The translations under genes and the position numbers were made by a program. Positions 55,331 through 63,929 of a DNA stretch of 64,000 bases are shown in pieces. The number at the start of each line of letters is the position of its first letter. Position 1 is the first letter of the stretch. The notes beneath the pieces were generated by a model. That model was not told the DNA's origin. It saw only the letters and a list, made by a program, of their open reading frames with translations, and searched no databases. Source of the DNA: Flavobacteriales bacterium (lineage in GTDB: Bacteria > Bacteroidota > Bacteroidia > Flavobacteriales_D > Sanyastnellaceae); contig JAKVAX010000015.1 in assembly GCA_022447625.1 (NCBI GenBank), positions 25,099 through 89,098 of the forward strand, read 5' to 3'.

Positions 55331-55702
55331 ATGTCTCCAATGGGCAAAATATTACTTGGGATTGCCACCGTATTTCCGTTCATCTTGATGGTTTTATACG
55401 TGTTGTCGTTCTTTCCGATGGCCTTTATCGCCCACGAACCAGGTGATATGTCAGATCCATCATTGGGTATCTTTTCCATTGGCTTGACTTTGATCTTGTT
55501 CATCTTAATGATGGTCTCATCGATCGCCCTCTTCGTGTATTACTTGGTGCACGTAGTCAATAACTCACGTTTAGATTCTTCGAATCGCCTGATTTGGGCC
55601 TTGGTCATTCTCTTCTTCGCGAACATTGGCTACTTAGTTTACTGGTACTTCCAGATCTGGAAGGAAGAGGATGATCGTGTAGAACATAACTACCTGAACT
55701 AA
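55331..55702 (+). CDS. small membrane protein, PLDc_N-like
   Basis: 123 residues with three to four membrane helices; the last part, SSNRLIWALVILFFANIGYLVYWYFQIW, resembles the PLDc_N (phospholipase D nuclease N-terminal) membrane domain. Function unknown. Its -7 element is immediately before the ATG. Confidence 0.72.
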   Translation: MSPMGKILLGIATVFPFILMVLYVLSFFPMAFIAHEPGDMSDPSLGIFSIGLTLILFILMMVSSIALFVYYLVHVVNNSRLDSSNRLIWALVILFFANIGYLVYWYFQIWKEEDDRVEHNYLN

Positions 55703-55811
55703 CCATTCGGCATCTACTTCGTGCGATAAGCACATTCCTTTTTCCTAGAATCGTCAAATTGTTGATCTTCGATAGAACTTAGCACGCACTGCGTCTAACA
55801 ATGACCACCTT

Positions 55812-56684
55812 ATGAATAAGTTTTGGCCTGACTTCCGCCTTGGTATCCGCACCTACTTCAAGAGCTTCGGGTTTATCGTGCGCAACAAGATGATGCACTT
55901 CTATTTGTATCCTTTGTTGTTTATTATCCTATTTAGCGTTGGGGCTACCGCCGGAATCGGATACATCAATGATACTGTGAATCCATGGATTCTTGATCTA
56001 ATCGGCGCTCAGCCTGTTCCAGGAGATGGATGGTGGGAGATCACCCTGAACTTCCTTTCGAACATCAGTACTTACGTAGTGAGTTTCTTGGTGTGGCTGA
56101 TCATGATTTACATTTTCTACAAGATCAGTAAGTACGTTGTCTTGATTGTCATGTCGCCAGTGATGGCATTGATTTCTGAGAAAACCGACGCGGTAGTTAC
56201 AGGACAGAGTTTTCCTTTCTCCTGGAAGCAACTCATGAAAGATGTAGTACGAGGAATTCGAATAGCGCTTCGGAATTTCATCTTTGAAATGAGTATTACC
56301 GTTAGTTTGCTCATCGTAAACCTATTCATCACCATTTTCTTGGCGCCGTTGTCTGTCATTACTTCACCTGCGGTCCTAGTCATTAATTTCTTGGTAAGTG
56401 CGTACTATTTCGGTTTCTCTACAATGGACTATACCAACGAGCGTTACCGTGTCAGTTTCCGCGATAGCGTGAAGAAGATTAGAGCCCAAAGAGGACTAGC
56501 AGTAGCGAATGGTGGAATCTTTGCGCTTTGGCTTATGATACCAATTCTAGGAACCTTTATTGGGACAGTATTCGCGCCAGTCACATGTACTGTAGGCGCA
56601 ACACTTGCATTGCTTGAAAAGCGAGAGAAAGGGGCAATAGAAGGATACGAGTTGGATATCGATCAGAAATCGATCGAAGGGTAG
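55812..56684 (+). CDS. EI24/CysZ-like membrane protein
   Basis: 290 residues, four or more helices; RLGIRTYFKSFGFIVRNKMMHFYLYPL at the N-terminus and YYFGFSTMDYTNERYRVSFRDSVKKIRAQRGLAVANGG are EI24-domain features. CysZ is a sulfate transporter, but no cys genes are nearby, so the substrate is open. The stop abuts the convergent protease-like gene stop with no gap. CGCTATCGCGGAA (minus orientation, 56457) lies in its SFRDSV codons. Confidence 0.82.
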   Translation: MNKFWPDFRLGIRTYFKSFGFIVRNKMMHFYLYPLLFIILFSVGATAGIGYINDTVNPWILDLIGAQPVPGDGWWEITLNFLSNISTYVVSFLVWLIMIYIFYKISKYVVLIVMSPVMALISEKTDAVVTGQSFPFSWKQLMKDVVRGIRIALRNFIFEMSITVSLLIVNLFITIFLAPLSVITSPAVLVINFLVSAYYFGFSTMDYTNERYRVSFRDSVKKIRAQRGLAVANGGIFALWLMIPILGTFIGTVFAPVTCTVGATLALLEKREKGAIEGYELDIDQKSIEG

Positions 56685-58256
56685 TTATCGCCAGATAACC
56701 AGTTTCTGACGCGCCGTTCCTTGCGTCTTGTTGATTAGGATCACATAGTGTCCAACTGGAAGCGTGCTCACGTCAATCGGCTGACCCGTGTATTGGATTG
56801 TGTCGATCAAACGTCCACTCATGTCATGAATTTCTACATTGACAATAGCCGAAGCTCCATCGTTCACCAAATTGAACTGCGTCGTTGCAGGATTTGGGAA
56901 GAGGGCAATGTTCTCGTTAAAGATGCGCACGTCAACTACTCCGAATCGTAGGAATGTGCCATCAAGGGTGATGATGTCTTGATTGAAAGGGTTGAGGTAT
57001 TTCTCAATGTCATCCCAAGCTTCAGCAACTTTATTGAAGTGATCATCACCAAGGAATTGGCAAGACGAAGTTCCACCGAACATCACACCGATCACACGTC
57101 CGTTTTGATCGAAGAGCGGAGCACCAGTGCTTCCATTGCTAGTCGCACCGTACAACCAGTTTTCTACAGTGAACACTTCTTTCGCCTTCCACACTTCTGG
57201 AAGCGGAGCTTCATCTGATAGACTGATCTTTTTCACGTCACCCAACGGATGGTGAATAGAGTGTACCCCTTGAGGAGTAACTCCAGAAGCGTCCCATCCA
57301 GCGTAGAATACGTTCCACTCAGGTTTTGGACGAGCGCTCAATTCAAGAAGAGCTACACCGGCTTCTACGTTTGAAGTCACCACTTCAGCACCGCTGATGC
57401 TTTGCGTGATTTGCTTCGCGCCGCTGTTATCGCATTCTCTAGCTTGGTAATTGAAAGTAAACAACCAGCTCGAAGGATCTCCGTAGAGGCAGTGGTCTCC
57501 AGTCAGGATGTATGGCGTACCATCGAAGTTCGCATTGTTAACCAGCGTTCCAGTGCACCAGCGTGTACCATCGTCAACTGTGATGAGCACGGTTGAAGCC
57601 GCTTGTTCTTGACGCGCTTCGTCTACTTCGCAATCTACATTGACCATACATTCGCCGAGCGAAGTATTGTCGTTGAGTTCACTATCTACTTCGCGGTAGG
57701 TATGAGCAACAGTTCGGATATTGAGGTATCCTTCTTGACGGACAGCATATGGCTCATAGTACTCAACCACAATCTGTTCTCCAGAGAGGCTAGAGGTAGT
57801 GAGCACACCATCAGTTTTGTTATTCTCAGCTGTAAAGGCACCAATCACTTCATCTTTGTTGGAATTGTAGATGTGAACGACAGCACCCTTCGGAATATCA
57901 AAGGTTTCGAAAGTCACACTCAGAGCCTTGGCATTCGGAGAGTAGATCCCCAGCATCCATATACGGTCTCCATTGTCGAGATTCACCCAACGTCCAGAAA
58001 TATCGGTTGTAAACTCAACCTCTTGCTTCACCGCAAAACGGATGGGTAAATCTTTGTCAATAATTTCAGCAGCATCCTCAGCCATCAATGCAGTGGCATC
58101 AATATCTGCGAGTTGCTCATAATTCAACGAGGAAAGCAATTCTTCGTCTACGTCCCAAGAAACGGGTTCTGTACCCAAAGAAACCTGCGCTACGACACCA
58201 GTGCCCATCAGAAGAAAGGCGATCAGGTAGCAAGTATGTTTTAGTAGGCGAAGCAT
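56685..58256 (-). CDS. secreted trypsin-like protease homologue with altered triad and T9SS sorting domain
   Basis: 523 residues: signal peptide (to ~23), an N-terminal prodomain-like beta domain (IRFAVKQEVEFTTDISGRW, GRWVNLDNGDRIW), a chymotrypsin-fold domain of the lysyl-endopeptidase type (WCTGTLVNNANFDGTPYILTGDHC, NVFYAGWDASG, HHPLGDVKKISL), and a type A sorting domain (LFPNPATTQFNLV ... GHYVILINKTQGTARQKLVI). The histidine is kept (TGDHC), but the usual SDFALLEL aspartate is glycine (EAGVALLELS) and the usual GSSGSP serine is threonine (GSTGAPLFD). Probably a non-proteolytic homologue or an atypical enzyme. Confidence 0.87.
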   Translation of the reverse strand: MLRLLKHTCYLIAFLLMGTGVVAQVSLGTEPVSWDVDEELLSSLNYEQLADIDATALMAEDAAEIIDKDLPIRFAVKQEVEFTTDISGRWVNLDNGDRIWMLGIYSPNAKALSVTFETFDIPKGAVVHIYNSNKDEVIGAFTAENNKTDGVLTTSSLSGEQIVVEYYEPYAVRQEGYLNIRTVAHTYREVDSELNDNTSLGECMVNVDCEVDEARQEQAASTVLITVDDGTRWCTGTLVNNANFDGTPYILTGDHCLYGDPSSWLFTFNYQARECDNSGAKQITQSISGAEVVTSNVEAGVALLELSARPKPEWNVFYAGWDASGVTPQGVHSIHHPLGDVKKISLSDEAPLPEVWKAKEVFTVENWLYGATSNGSTGAPLFDQNGRVIGVMFGGTSSCQFLGDDHFNKVAEAWDDIEKYLNPFNQDIITLDGTFLRFGVVDVRIFNENIALFPNPATTQFNLVNDGASAIVNVEIHDMSGRLIDTIQYTGQPIDVSTLPVGHYVILINKTQGTARQKLVIWR

Positions 58257-58591
58257 ACGTGATGGTACTAATATACTAAGGTAACGAAAAATGATGGGTC
58301 TTACAAGGGCGCTTGGTTGGAAGCCTAAACATCTTCATAGGCCTAAGGCTTATGGCCTATGGCTTAAGGAGATTGGTGCAGAATAGGAGGGTGAGCATGA
58401 TTAGTCCGCCAATGGCGGTTAGCATGATTAGTTTGTCCACTGTCCACTGTCCACTGTCCACCGTCCACCGTCCACTGTCTACCGCCTACAACACCCGTGC
58501 TTCCTTACGCCCGAAAACTGGGGTGTTGAGAGGGATGTGAAATTAATTTTACCTTGATCTGTAACAAACCAGAAATACGATCGTCTTCGCT
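58257..58591. repeat. 335-bp intergenic region built of repeat modules
   Basis: 58338-58370 is a GGCCTAAGGCTTATGGCC array. 58394-58431 is a complete 38-bp AGCATGATTAG hairpin element. 58432-58492 is a long GTCCACTGTCCAC array ending in CTACCGCCTAC. The last ~100 bp is the leader of the sigma-factor operon, with no clear -7 element. Confidence 0.75.
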
Positions 58592-59107
58592 ATGACTATG
58601 ACCAGGAATGACTTCCGAAACCGCATCCTGCCTTTGAAAGATAAGGTGTTCCGTCTCGCTTTTCGCTACATGAAAAATGAGGATGAGGCAAAGGACGTGG
58701 TTCAAGATGTCATGCTGAAGTTCTGGGAATCGCAATCCACCGCGGTGGCGATTCGGAATGAAGAAGCCTGGCTCATTACGATGGCTCGAAATCGTTGCCT
58801 AGACCTGCTGAAAAAGGCGGGCAGAAAATACGAGCAAGTGGAGGAACGCTTTGATCTTGGTGATCGGAGCGTAGCACCTGACAGAAAGGTGGAAAATGCT
58901 GAGTTGGTGAGACGAATCAAAGAGGCGATTTCAAGCCTTCCAGACCAACAGTCTGAGGTGATTCGTTTGCGTGATATGAAAGGCATGAGCTACCAGGAAA
59001 TCGTAGATGAGACCGGACTTGACATGAACGTGGTCAAAGTCACCCTGCACAGAGCGCGCAGGGCGGTTAGAAGCACAATTGAGAAAGCCTACGATTATGG
59101 CGTATAA
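58592..59107 (+). CDS. ECF-family RNA polymerase sigma factor
   Basis: 171 residues. Region 2 (FRLAFRYMKNEDEAKDVVQDVMLKFWES) and region 4 (AISSLPDQQSEVIRLRDMKGMSYQEIVDETGLDMNVVKVTLHRARRAV) are both present. Head of an operon running to 62391: it overlaps the membrane partner by 11 bp, followed by DUF4252 genes and an ABC transporter. The following single-helix membrane protein is the likely anti-sigma factor. Confidence 0.94.
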   Translation: MTMTRNDFRNRILPLKDKVFRLAFRYMKNEDEAKDVVQDVMLKFWESQSTAVAIRNEEAWLITMARNRCLDLLKKAGRKYEQVEERFDLGDRSVAPDRKVENAELVRRIKEAISSLPDQQSEVIRLRDMKGMSYQEIVDETGLDMNVVKVTLHRARRAVRSTIEKAYDYGV

Positions 59108-59585
59108 CGAACTGGAGATCAGATCAATCGTTGAAAAGTTTTGGGATGGGAGTACCTCCCTCGAAGAAGAAGCACTGCTTCGTCAATTGGCGAAAGAAGA
59201 TGCCCTTCCGGATGAATTCCAAGGGGTAGCTGCTTACTTCGAAGCGATAGAGGATGAACCGATGCTCGGAGAGTCTTTCGACGACGAAATGCTTGAAAAG
59301 CTAAGCACTTCTTCGACCCCTATTTTTTCTATTCAACGATTCCGTCCTTTATTCGCTGCCGCTGCCATCGTTATTGCGGTTCTCGGAGGGTGGTATTTCT
59401 TCGCACAACAAGACCCTGGTCCGGTTGCCGAAGAGTACACAGAAGAAGAGATCCAGCAGGCTTGGATTCAGACGCAAGAAGCACTGCGTAAAATAGGTGC
59501 TGGAATGGAGAAAGGACAAGAACACGCGACGGTCATCAATAAATTCAATGAGGCTAGTTTCGCGATCACAAATAGAGACCAATGA
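59097..59585 (+). CDS. probable anti-sigma factor, single-pass membrane protein
   Basis: 162 residues from ATG 59097, chosen for its overlap with the sigma gene end. A soluble ~90-residue N-terminal part (SIVEKFWDGSTSLEEEALLRQLA, the pattern of cytoplasmic sigma-binding segments in this phylum) is followed by one membrane helix (RPLFAAAAIVIAVLGGWYFFA) and a short helical periplasmic tail. No canonical HxxxCxxC zinc motif. Assignment is by position and topology. Confidence 0.75.
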   Translation: MAYNELEIRSIVEKFWDGSTSLEEEALLRQLAKEDALPDEFQGVAAYFEAIEDEPMLGESFDDEMLEKLSTSSTPIFSIQRFRPLFAAAAIVIAVLGGWYFFAQQDPGPVAEEYTEEEIQQAWIQTQEALRKIGAGMEKGQEHATVINKFNEASFAITNRDQ

Positions 59586-60091
59586 AATACGTAATTACCC
59601 TTTGCTTGATGGCCTTTAGCCTCGTAACGTTCGCGCAGAGCGCCGTGACTGAGTACTTCAGTGATTACCAAGAAGATGATCGATTCACACAGATCAGCGT
59701 CTCGGGAAAGATGTTCGAACTCATGACGCACATCGAAGGAGAAACGAAAGAGGAAGAAGAAATGCTCAAAGCTATTTCTGACCTCGACGCCATGAAAATG
59801 GTGGTATGCGATAACTGTGAAAACGGATACGCCATGTACAAAGACGCCCTCAAGCGCTTTGGTTCTTCCTACGCAGAACTACTTCGCGTTGAGAATAAGG
59901 ATGACAACTTTACTTTCTTGATCAGAGAGAAAGACGGAATGGTGACTGAATTGGTCATGATCGGGCACGGAACTGAAGAGTTCATCATTATGTCGCTAGC
60001 GGGAAATATCGACTTGAATCAAGTGGCGCGTATCGGTCGTGCAGTAGATATCAACGGACTAGAGCAACTGGAACACATGGACAATAAGTAA
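59582..60091 (+). CDS. DUF4252 domain protein, periplasmic
   Basis: 169 residues with a signal peptide (MKYVITLCLMAFSLVTFAQ). DUF4252 pattern: FTQISVSGKMFELM, IEGETKEEEEMLKAISDLDAMKMV, FTFLIREKDGMVTELVMIGHGTEEFIIMSLAGNIDLNQVARI. These proteins commonly lie behind ECF sigma factor genes in Bacteroidota; function unknown. The start overlaps the previous stop by 4 bp. Confidence 0.88.
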   Translation: MKYVITLCLMAFSLVTFAQSAVTEYFSDYQEDDRFTQISVSGKMFELMTHIEGETKEEEEMLKAISDLDAMKMVVCDNCENGYAMYKDALKRFGSSYAELLRVENKDDNFTFLIREKDGMVTELVMIGHGTEEFIIMSLAGNIDLNQVARIGRAVDINGLEQLEHMDNK

Positions 60092-60092
60092 T

Positions 60093-60695
60093 ATGCGTAG
60101 ACTCCTTTTCCTACCACTATTCCTGCTACTCAATTTTACTTCCTACGGCCAGTCTGATGCGATCCTTGATGTCATGAAAGAAAGTGACGAAAAGAAGGAA
60201 GCGTATTGGGATGCACGCCGGGATGCCTGGCGAAACCCAGATGCGGGAGTCCATGCGGATAGCATTGTGCCTCCTGAAGTTTTTAGAGGGTATTGGATTT
60301 ATCCTAGTACCATGCGCGCGATCAATGTCTCACGCGCAGCATTGTGGGATGATTTGAGCATCGGTCTCGAGCAAACAGTCATCTTGGTTAGTGCAGATAT
60401 GAAAAAGGAGACCATGGTTGAGGAGTTCCGTTCGATCAACGAAGAATTGAAAGAACAGGGTTTCGAAACATGGATTGATATGTCAGGAACCAATTTCGCC
60501 GCCTTACAAGTATCCGAGGCTGAGGGGGAGATCCGACATTTCGTCGGTTTAGGCATGTACAATGATCAGTTCATGATTATTGATTACGAAGGGAAGATGA
60601 CCCCAGAACAACTTATGGAACTCAGAAACATGAGCATGGAAGACACCATGGATGGGCTCTTTAATGAAAACGTTTTATCCCTCTTTGGCTTATGA
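60093..60695 (+). CDS. secreted protein, distant DUF4252-like
   Basis: 200 residues with a signal peptide (MRRLLFLPLFLLLNFTSYGQ). Middle and C-terminal strands (VILVSADMKKETMVEEF, FVGLGMYNDQFMIIDYEGKMTPEQLMEL) echo the layout of the preceding DUF4252 protein but share little sequence, so I call the relation weak. It starts 1 bp after the DUF4252 stop; its stop overlaps the ABC ATPase start by 4 bp. Confidence 0.7.
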   Translation: MRRLLFLPLFLLLNFTSYGQSDAILDVMKESDEKKEAYWDARRDAWRNPDAGVHADSIVPPEVFRGYWIYPSTMRAINVSRAALWDDLSIGLEQTVILVSADMKKETMVEEFRSINEELKEQGFETWIDMSGTNFAALQVSEAEGEIRHFVGLGMYNDQFMIIDYEGKMTPEQLMELRNMSMEDTMDGLFNENVLSLFGL

Positions 60696-61588
60696 TGGTG
60701 CTTGAAACGAAACAACTTACCAAGCACTATGGTAAGATCAAGGCGGCTAATGAGATTAATCTCCAAATTCCAGAAGGTTGCGTCTTTGCTATACTTGGCC
60801 CAAATGGAAGCGGAAAGTCGACAACCTTAGGAATGGTATTGGGCGCAACGCAGCCCACCTCCGGCGAGTTTACATGGTTCGGACAAGGAAACGACCACAA
60901 GATTCGACGTCAAATCGGTGCGATTTTGGAACGCCCGATTTTCTACCCATCCTTCACAGCAACACAAAACCTCAAGATAACGGCGCGCATTAAAGAAGTG
61001 GACAACAACCGCATCAATGAAGTGCTGAAGTTGGTTGGACTGTATGAACGTCGCGACTCGAATTTCAAGACCTATTCGTTAGGCATGAAGCAACGTCTGG
61101 CGATCGCGTCAGCCATGCTTTGTGATCCGAAGGTGTTGATCTTGGATGAGCCAACGAATGGTCTCGATCCTCAAGGAATCGCTGAAATTCGTCAGTTGAT
61201 CTTAGAAATTGCCGAAAGCGGAAAAACCATTGTCCTCGCAAGTCATCTCCTAGATGAGGTTCAGAAGGTGTGTTCTGACTTCTGTGTTTTGAGAAGCGGA
61301 AGACTGATTTACCAAGGAAAAGTAGAAGACACCGGAGAAACCGCTTCTGTTGAAGTTGAGGTGAAGTCGCCTCAAAAAGAACTCGAGTTGGCATTGAATG
61401 AGTTGGCCATGGTCACAGAACTCCGCCAAGAATTCGATGGTGGGTTCAAAGTGGTATTGAATGAAGATGCCAATGCGCATGCTTTAAATGCAGCACTTTT
61501 CGATAAAGGAATTACAGTCGATCACCTCGTGACGCATCGACAAACACTGGAGGAGAAGTTCCTCGAAATCTTAAAGAACGAGGCATGA
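60692..61588 (+). CDS. ABC transporter ATP-binding protein
   Basis: 298 residues. Walker A GPNGSGKSTTLGMV, Q-loop region, signature YSLGMKQRLAIASAM, Walker B VLILDEPTNGLDPQGIAEIR, H-loop ASHLLDEVQ. A C-terminal ~70-residue domain follows the cassette, as in CcmA/DrrA-type ATPases of ABC-2 exporters. Works with the next gene (4-bp overlap) and may export a surface or stress-related compound under the operon's sigma factor. Confidence 0.93.
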   Translation: MMVLETKQLTKHYGKIKAANEINLQIPEGCVFAILGPNGSGKSTTLGMVLGATQPTSGEFTWFGQGNDHKIRRQIGAILERPIFYPSFTATQNLKITARIKEVDNNRINEVLKLVGLYERRDSNFKTYSLGMKQRLAIASAMLCDPKVLILDEPTNGLDPQGIAEIRQLILEIAESGKTIVLASHLLDEVQKVCSDFCVLRSGRLIYQGKVEDTGETASVEVEVKSPQKELELALNELAMVTELRQEFDGGFKVVLNEDANAHALNAALFDKGITVDHLVTHRQTLEEKFLEILKNEA

Positions 61589-62391
61589 TCAGACTAATCT
61601 CCATTGAGCTCCTAAAGCTCAAACCCGCAAGATACTTCTGGATTCTATTGGTCCTCTTCTTCGTCATCTTGGTAGGTATTCCAATCGGAACCTACGCACT
61701 GGGAAGCTGGATTACGAATAACGTCATGCCGGATGAAAGTCCGTTGAAGGACATTATTCCCTTCTACGACTTTGCCGATATATGGCAGAACTTCACCTTC
61801 CTGTATCAGTACTTCACCGTCTTGCTTTCGAGTTTGATTGTGATCAATGTAGCACAGGAATTCAGCTTACAAACGGCTAGACAGAACGTCATTGATGGTA
61901 TGAGTCGAGGCGAATTCTTTAAAGGAAAGTTTTTGCTGATTCTTTCTCTAGCCGCAGTAGTGTCAATCGTCGTTTTCCTTCTGTGTTTAATTTTCGGATT
62001 GATGTACTCTCCGGTGACAGATACACATTCGATGTTCATGAATGTAGAGTTCATTGGAGCCTACTTTTTGCACTTAGTGCATGACTTCCTCTTGGCCATG
62101 TTTGTGGCGCTTCTAATCAGAAGAACAGGAATTGGGGTAGTGGTATTGATTTTCTACGGATGGATCGAACAATTCGCCGCTGCGCTGATCGAATATGCTG
62201 CAGGACTTCCATTCCTAGCCAGTATTTTACCAAATGCCGCTACGAAGGTTCTGATTCATAGTCCATTCAATAAATACGCGCTTTCCCAAACGTTTACATA
62301 CATCCGTTGGGAGGATATGGCGATCTCAATTGCTTGGATTATCATCTTGATTCTCTTGAATCGTTGGATCATTAATCGTCGAGATCTTTAG
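61585..62391 (+). CDS. ABC-2 type permease
   Basis: 268 residues with about six helices (ARYFWILLVLFFVILVGIP, SLIVINVAQEFSLQTARQNVIDGMSRGEF as the coupling helix, GIGVVVLIFYGWIEQF). The sequence pattern matches ABC-2 membrane components paired with DrrA-like ATPases. Last gene of the sigma-factor operon. Confidence 0.88.
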   Translation: MIRLISIELLKLKPARYFWILLVLFFVILVGIPIGTYALGSWITNNVMPDESPLKDIIPFYDFADIWQNFTFLYQYFTVLLSSLIVINVAQEFSLQTARQNVIDGMSRGEFFKGKFLLILSLAAVVSIVVFLLCLIFGLMYSPVTDTHSMFMNVEFIGAYFLHLVHDFLLAMFVALLIRRTGIGVVVLIFYGWIEQFAAALIEYAAGLPFLASILPNAATKVLIHSPFNKYALSQTFTYIRWEDMAISIAWIIILILLNRWIINRRDL

Positions 62392-62443
62392 GCAACTTCT
62401 GGAGAGGTTTTGCGTCTTAACAGTAACACTAAACGATCCGAAC

Positions 62444-63745
62444 ATGCGAACTATTCTCTCTCTTCTCGTCGCGGGCGTATTCACGCTTTCCGCGTCAGCT
62501 CAAAACTGTGTAGACTTAGATGAAGTTGATTTTGGCGATTGCGAAATGGCCATGGGAATTGGCCTGGTTAATGGTGAATGTACCTTCATTTCAGGCTGCG
62601 GCTGGGAAGTTGGTGGAGTGGATTATAGTCCTTACGCTTTTGAAGATTTCGAATTATGCGAAGCTTGCCTTGACGGCGATTGCTTTGACGTCGGGGGTAT
62701 CAATTTCGGTCTTTGTGATATGGCAATGGGGTTTGCACTAGTGAATGGACAATGCATGTTTGTTTCAGGCTGCGGTTGGGAAGTTGGCGGTGTAGATTAC
62801 AGCCCTTACTTCTACCAAAACATTGAAGACTACCAAGCATGCTTAGATACTGATTGCGTCGATCTTGGCGGGGTAGACTTCGGCGACTGTGACTTTCCAT
62901 TAGGTATCGCCATTGTCAATGGTGAGTGCACGGAGCTTTCTGGATGTGATTGGGTGGTTAACGGATTTGACTATTCCCCTTATTTCTTTGATGACATAAG
63001 TGAATGCGGTTCTTGCCTTGACTCTGATTGCTTCGATGTATACGGTATTGACTTCGGTCTTTGTGAAGCTGTGCTCGGAGTCGCTCTGTTAAACGGAAGC
63101 TGTTCATACGTCTCAGGTTGCAGTTGGGTCGTTGGAGAAACAGACTATTCAATCTATGGATTTGACGACATAGAAGACTGCCAAATAGCTTGCGGAGGCT
63201 GCATCGATCAAACCCTCATCGGACAACAAGACTGCGGTGCTGAAGCTGAACCAGATCCGGTATGTGGTTGTGATGGCGTTACTTACTGGAACGATTGCGT
63301 AGCCATGTACGAATATGGGATCACTGAATTTACTGACGGTCCGTGCTCATGCTTTGATCAAGCGGTAATCGACCCTGGCGTTCTGTGCTTGACTCTCTAT
63401 GATCCAGTGTGTGGCTGTGATGGCGAAACGTATTCAAACAGCTGTGTAGCTTGGTATGGGAACGGTGTCACGGAATGGGTTCCGGGAGAGTGCAATAACA
63501 GCGTCAATGACCTGAATAAACTATCACTCAAAGTATGGCCCAATCCAGCTTCTGATATTCTGAATATTCAACTCAATATCGCTAGCGCGGAATACCGACT
63601 CACGGATATCAACGGCAGACTCATTCAAGCCGGAAACTTAAACGCATACCTCAACACCATCAATGTCACCAACCTAGCGAAAGGAATGTATGTGTTGGAA
63701 GTGAGAAGCGGAGCGGCAAGCCAGATGGTTCGAGTTATGAGATAG
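62444..63745 (+). CDS. secreted protein with four Cys-rich repeats, two Kazal domains and a T9SS sorting domain
   Basis: 433 residues. Signal peptide (MRTILSLLVAGVFTLSASAQ), then four tandem 58-residue repeats starting at codons 62507, 62681, 62855 and 63029 (exactly 174 bp each). Each is built on C-x5-(D/N)FGxC ... NGxC ... SGC.W.V...DYS.Y. Next come two Kazal-like domains (DPVCGCDGVTYWNDCVAM and DPVCGCDGETYSNSCVAW) and a type A sorting domain (VWPNPASDILNIQL ... GMYVLEVRSG). Kazal domains usually inhibit serine proteases; the repeats are not a family I recognise. CGCTAGCGCGGAAT at 63580 lies in the sorting domain. Confidence 0.9.
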   Translation: MRTILSLLVAGVFTLSASAQNCVDLDEVDFGDCEMAMGIGLVNGECTFISGCGWEVGGVDYSPYAFEDFELCEACLDGDCFDVGGINFGLCDMAMGFALVNGQCMFVSGCGWEVGGVDYSPYFYQNIEDYQACLDTDCVDLGGVDFGDCDFPLGIAIVNGECTELSGCDWVVNGFDYSPYFFDDISECGSCLDSDCFDVYGIDFGLCEAVLGVALLNGSCSYVSGCSWVVGETDYSIYGFDDIEDCQIACGGCIDQTLIGQQDCGAEAEPDPVCGCDGVTYWNDCVAMYEYGITEFTDGPCSCFDQAVIDPGVLCLTLYDPVCGCDGETYSNSCVAWYGNGVTEWVPGECNNSVNDLNKLSLKVWPNPASDILNIQLNIASAEYRLTDINGRLIQAGNLNAYLNTINVTNLAKGMYVLEVRSGAASQMVRVMR

Positions 63746-63907
63746 ACAGGTCAAGGGTCTAGCGACTCTAATCGATGATCTATAATCTATAAACGATAAC
63801 TAACGGACGCCGGAAGTTGTCGAGAGACGAGGGTCTCAAACGATGATCTATAATCTATAAACGATAACTAACGGACGCTTTAGTAGTGGACGGTGGACAG
63901 TGGACGG
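63746..63907. repeat. intergenic repeats with 38-bp exact direct repeat and GTGGAC array
   Basis: Two identical 38-bp copies (63773-63810 and 63841-63878, beginning CGATGATCTATAATC and ending TAACGGACGC) are 68 bp apart. Between and before them are GTCGAGAGACGAGGGTCT words related to 48577-48640. 63886-63907 is a GTGGACGGTGGACAG array. Confidence 0.85.
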
Positions 63908-63929
63908 ATGATCGTGAATAATTCAGTCC

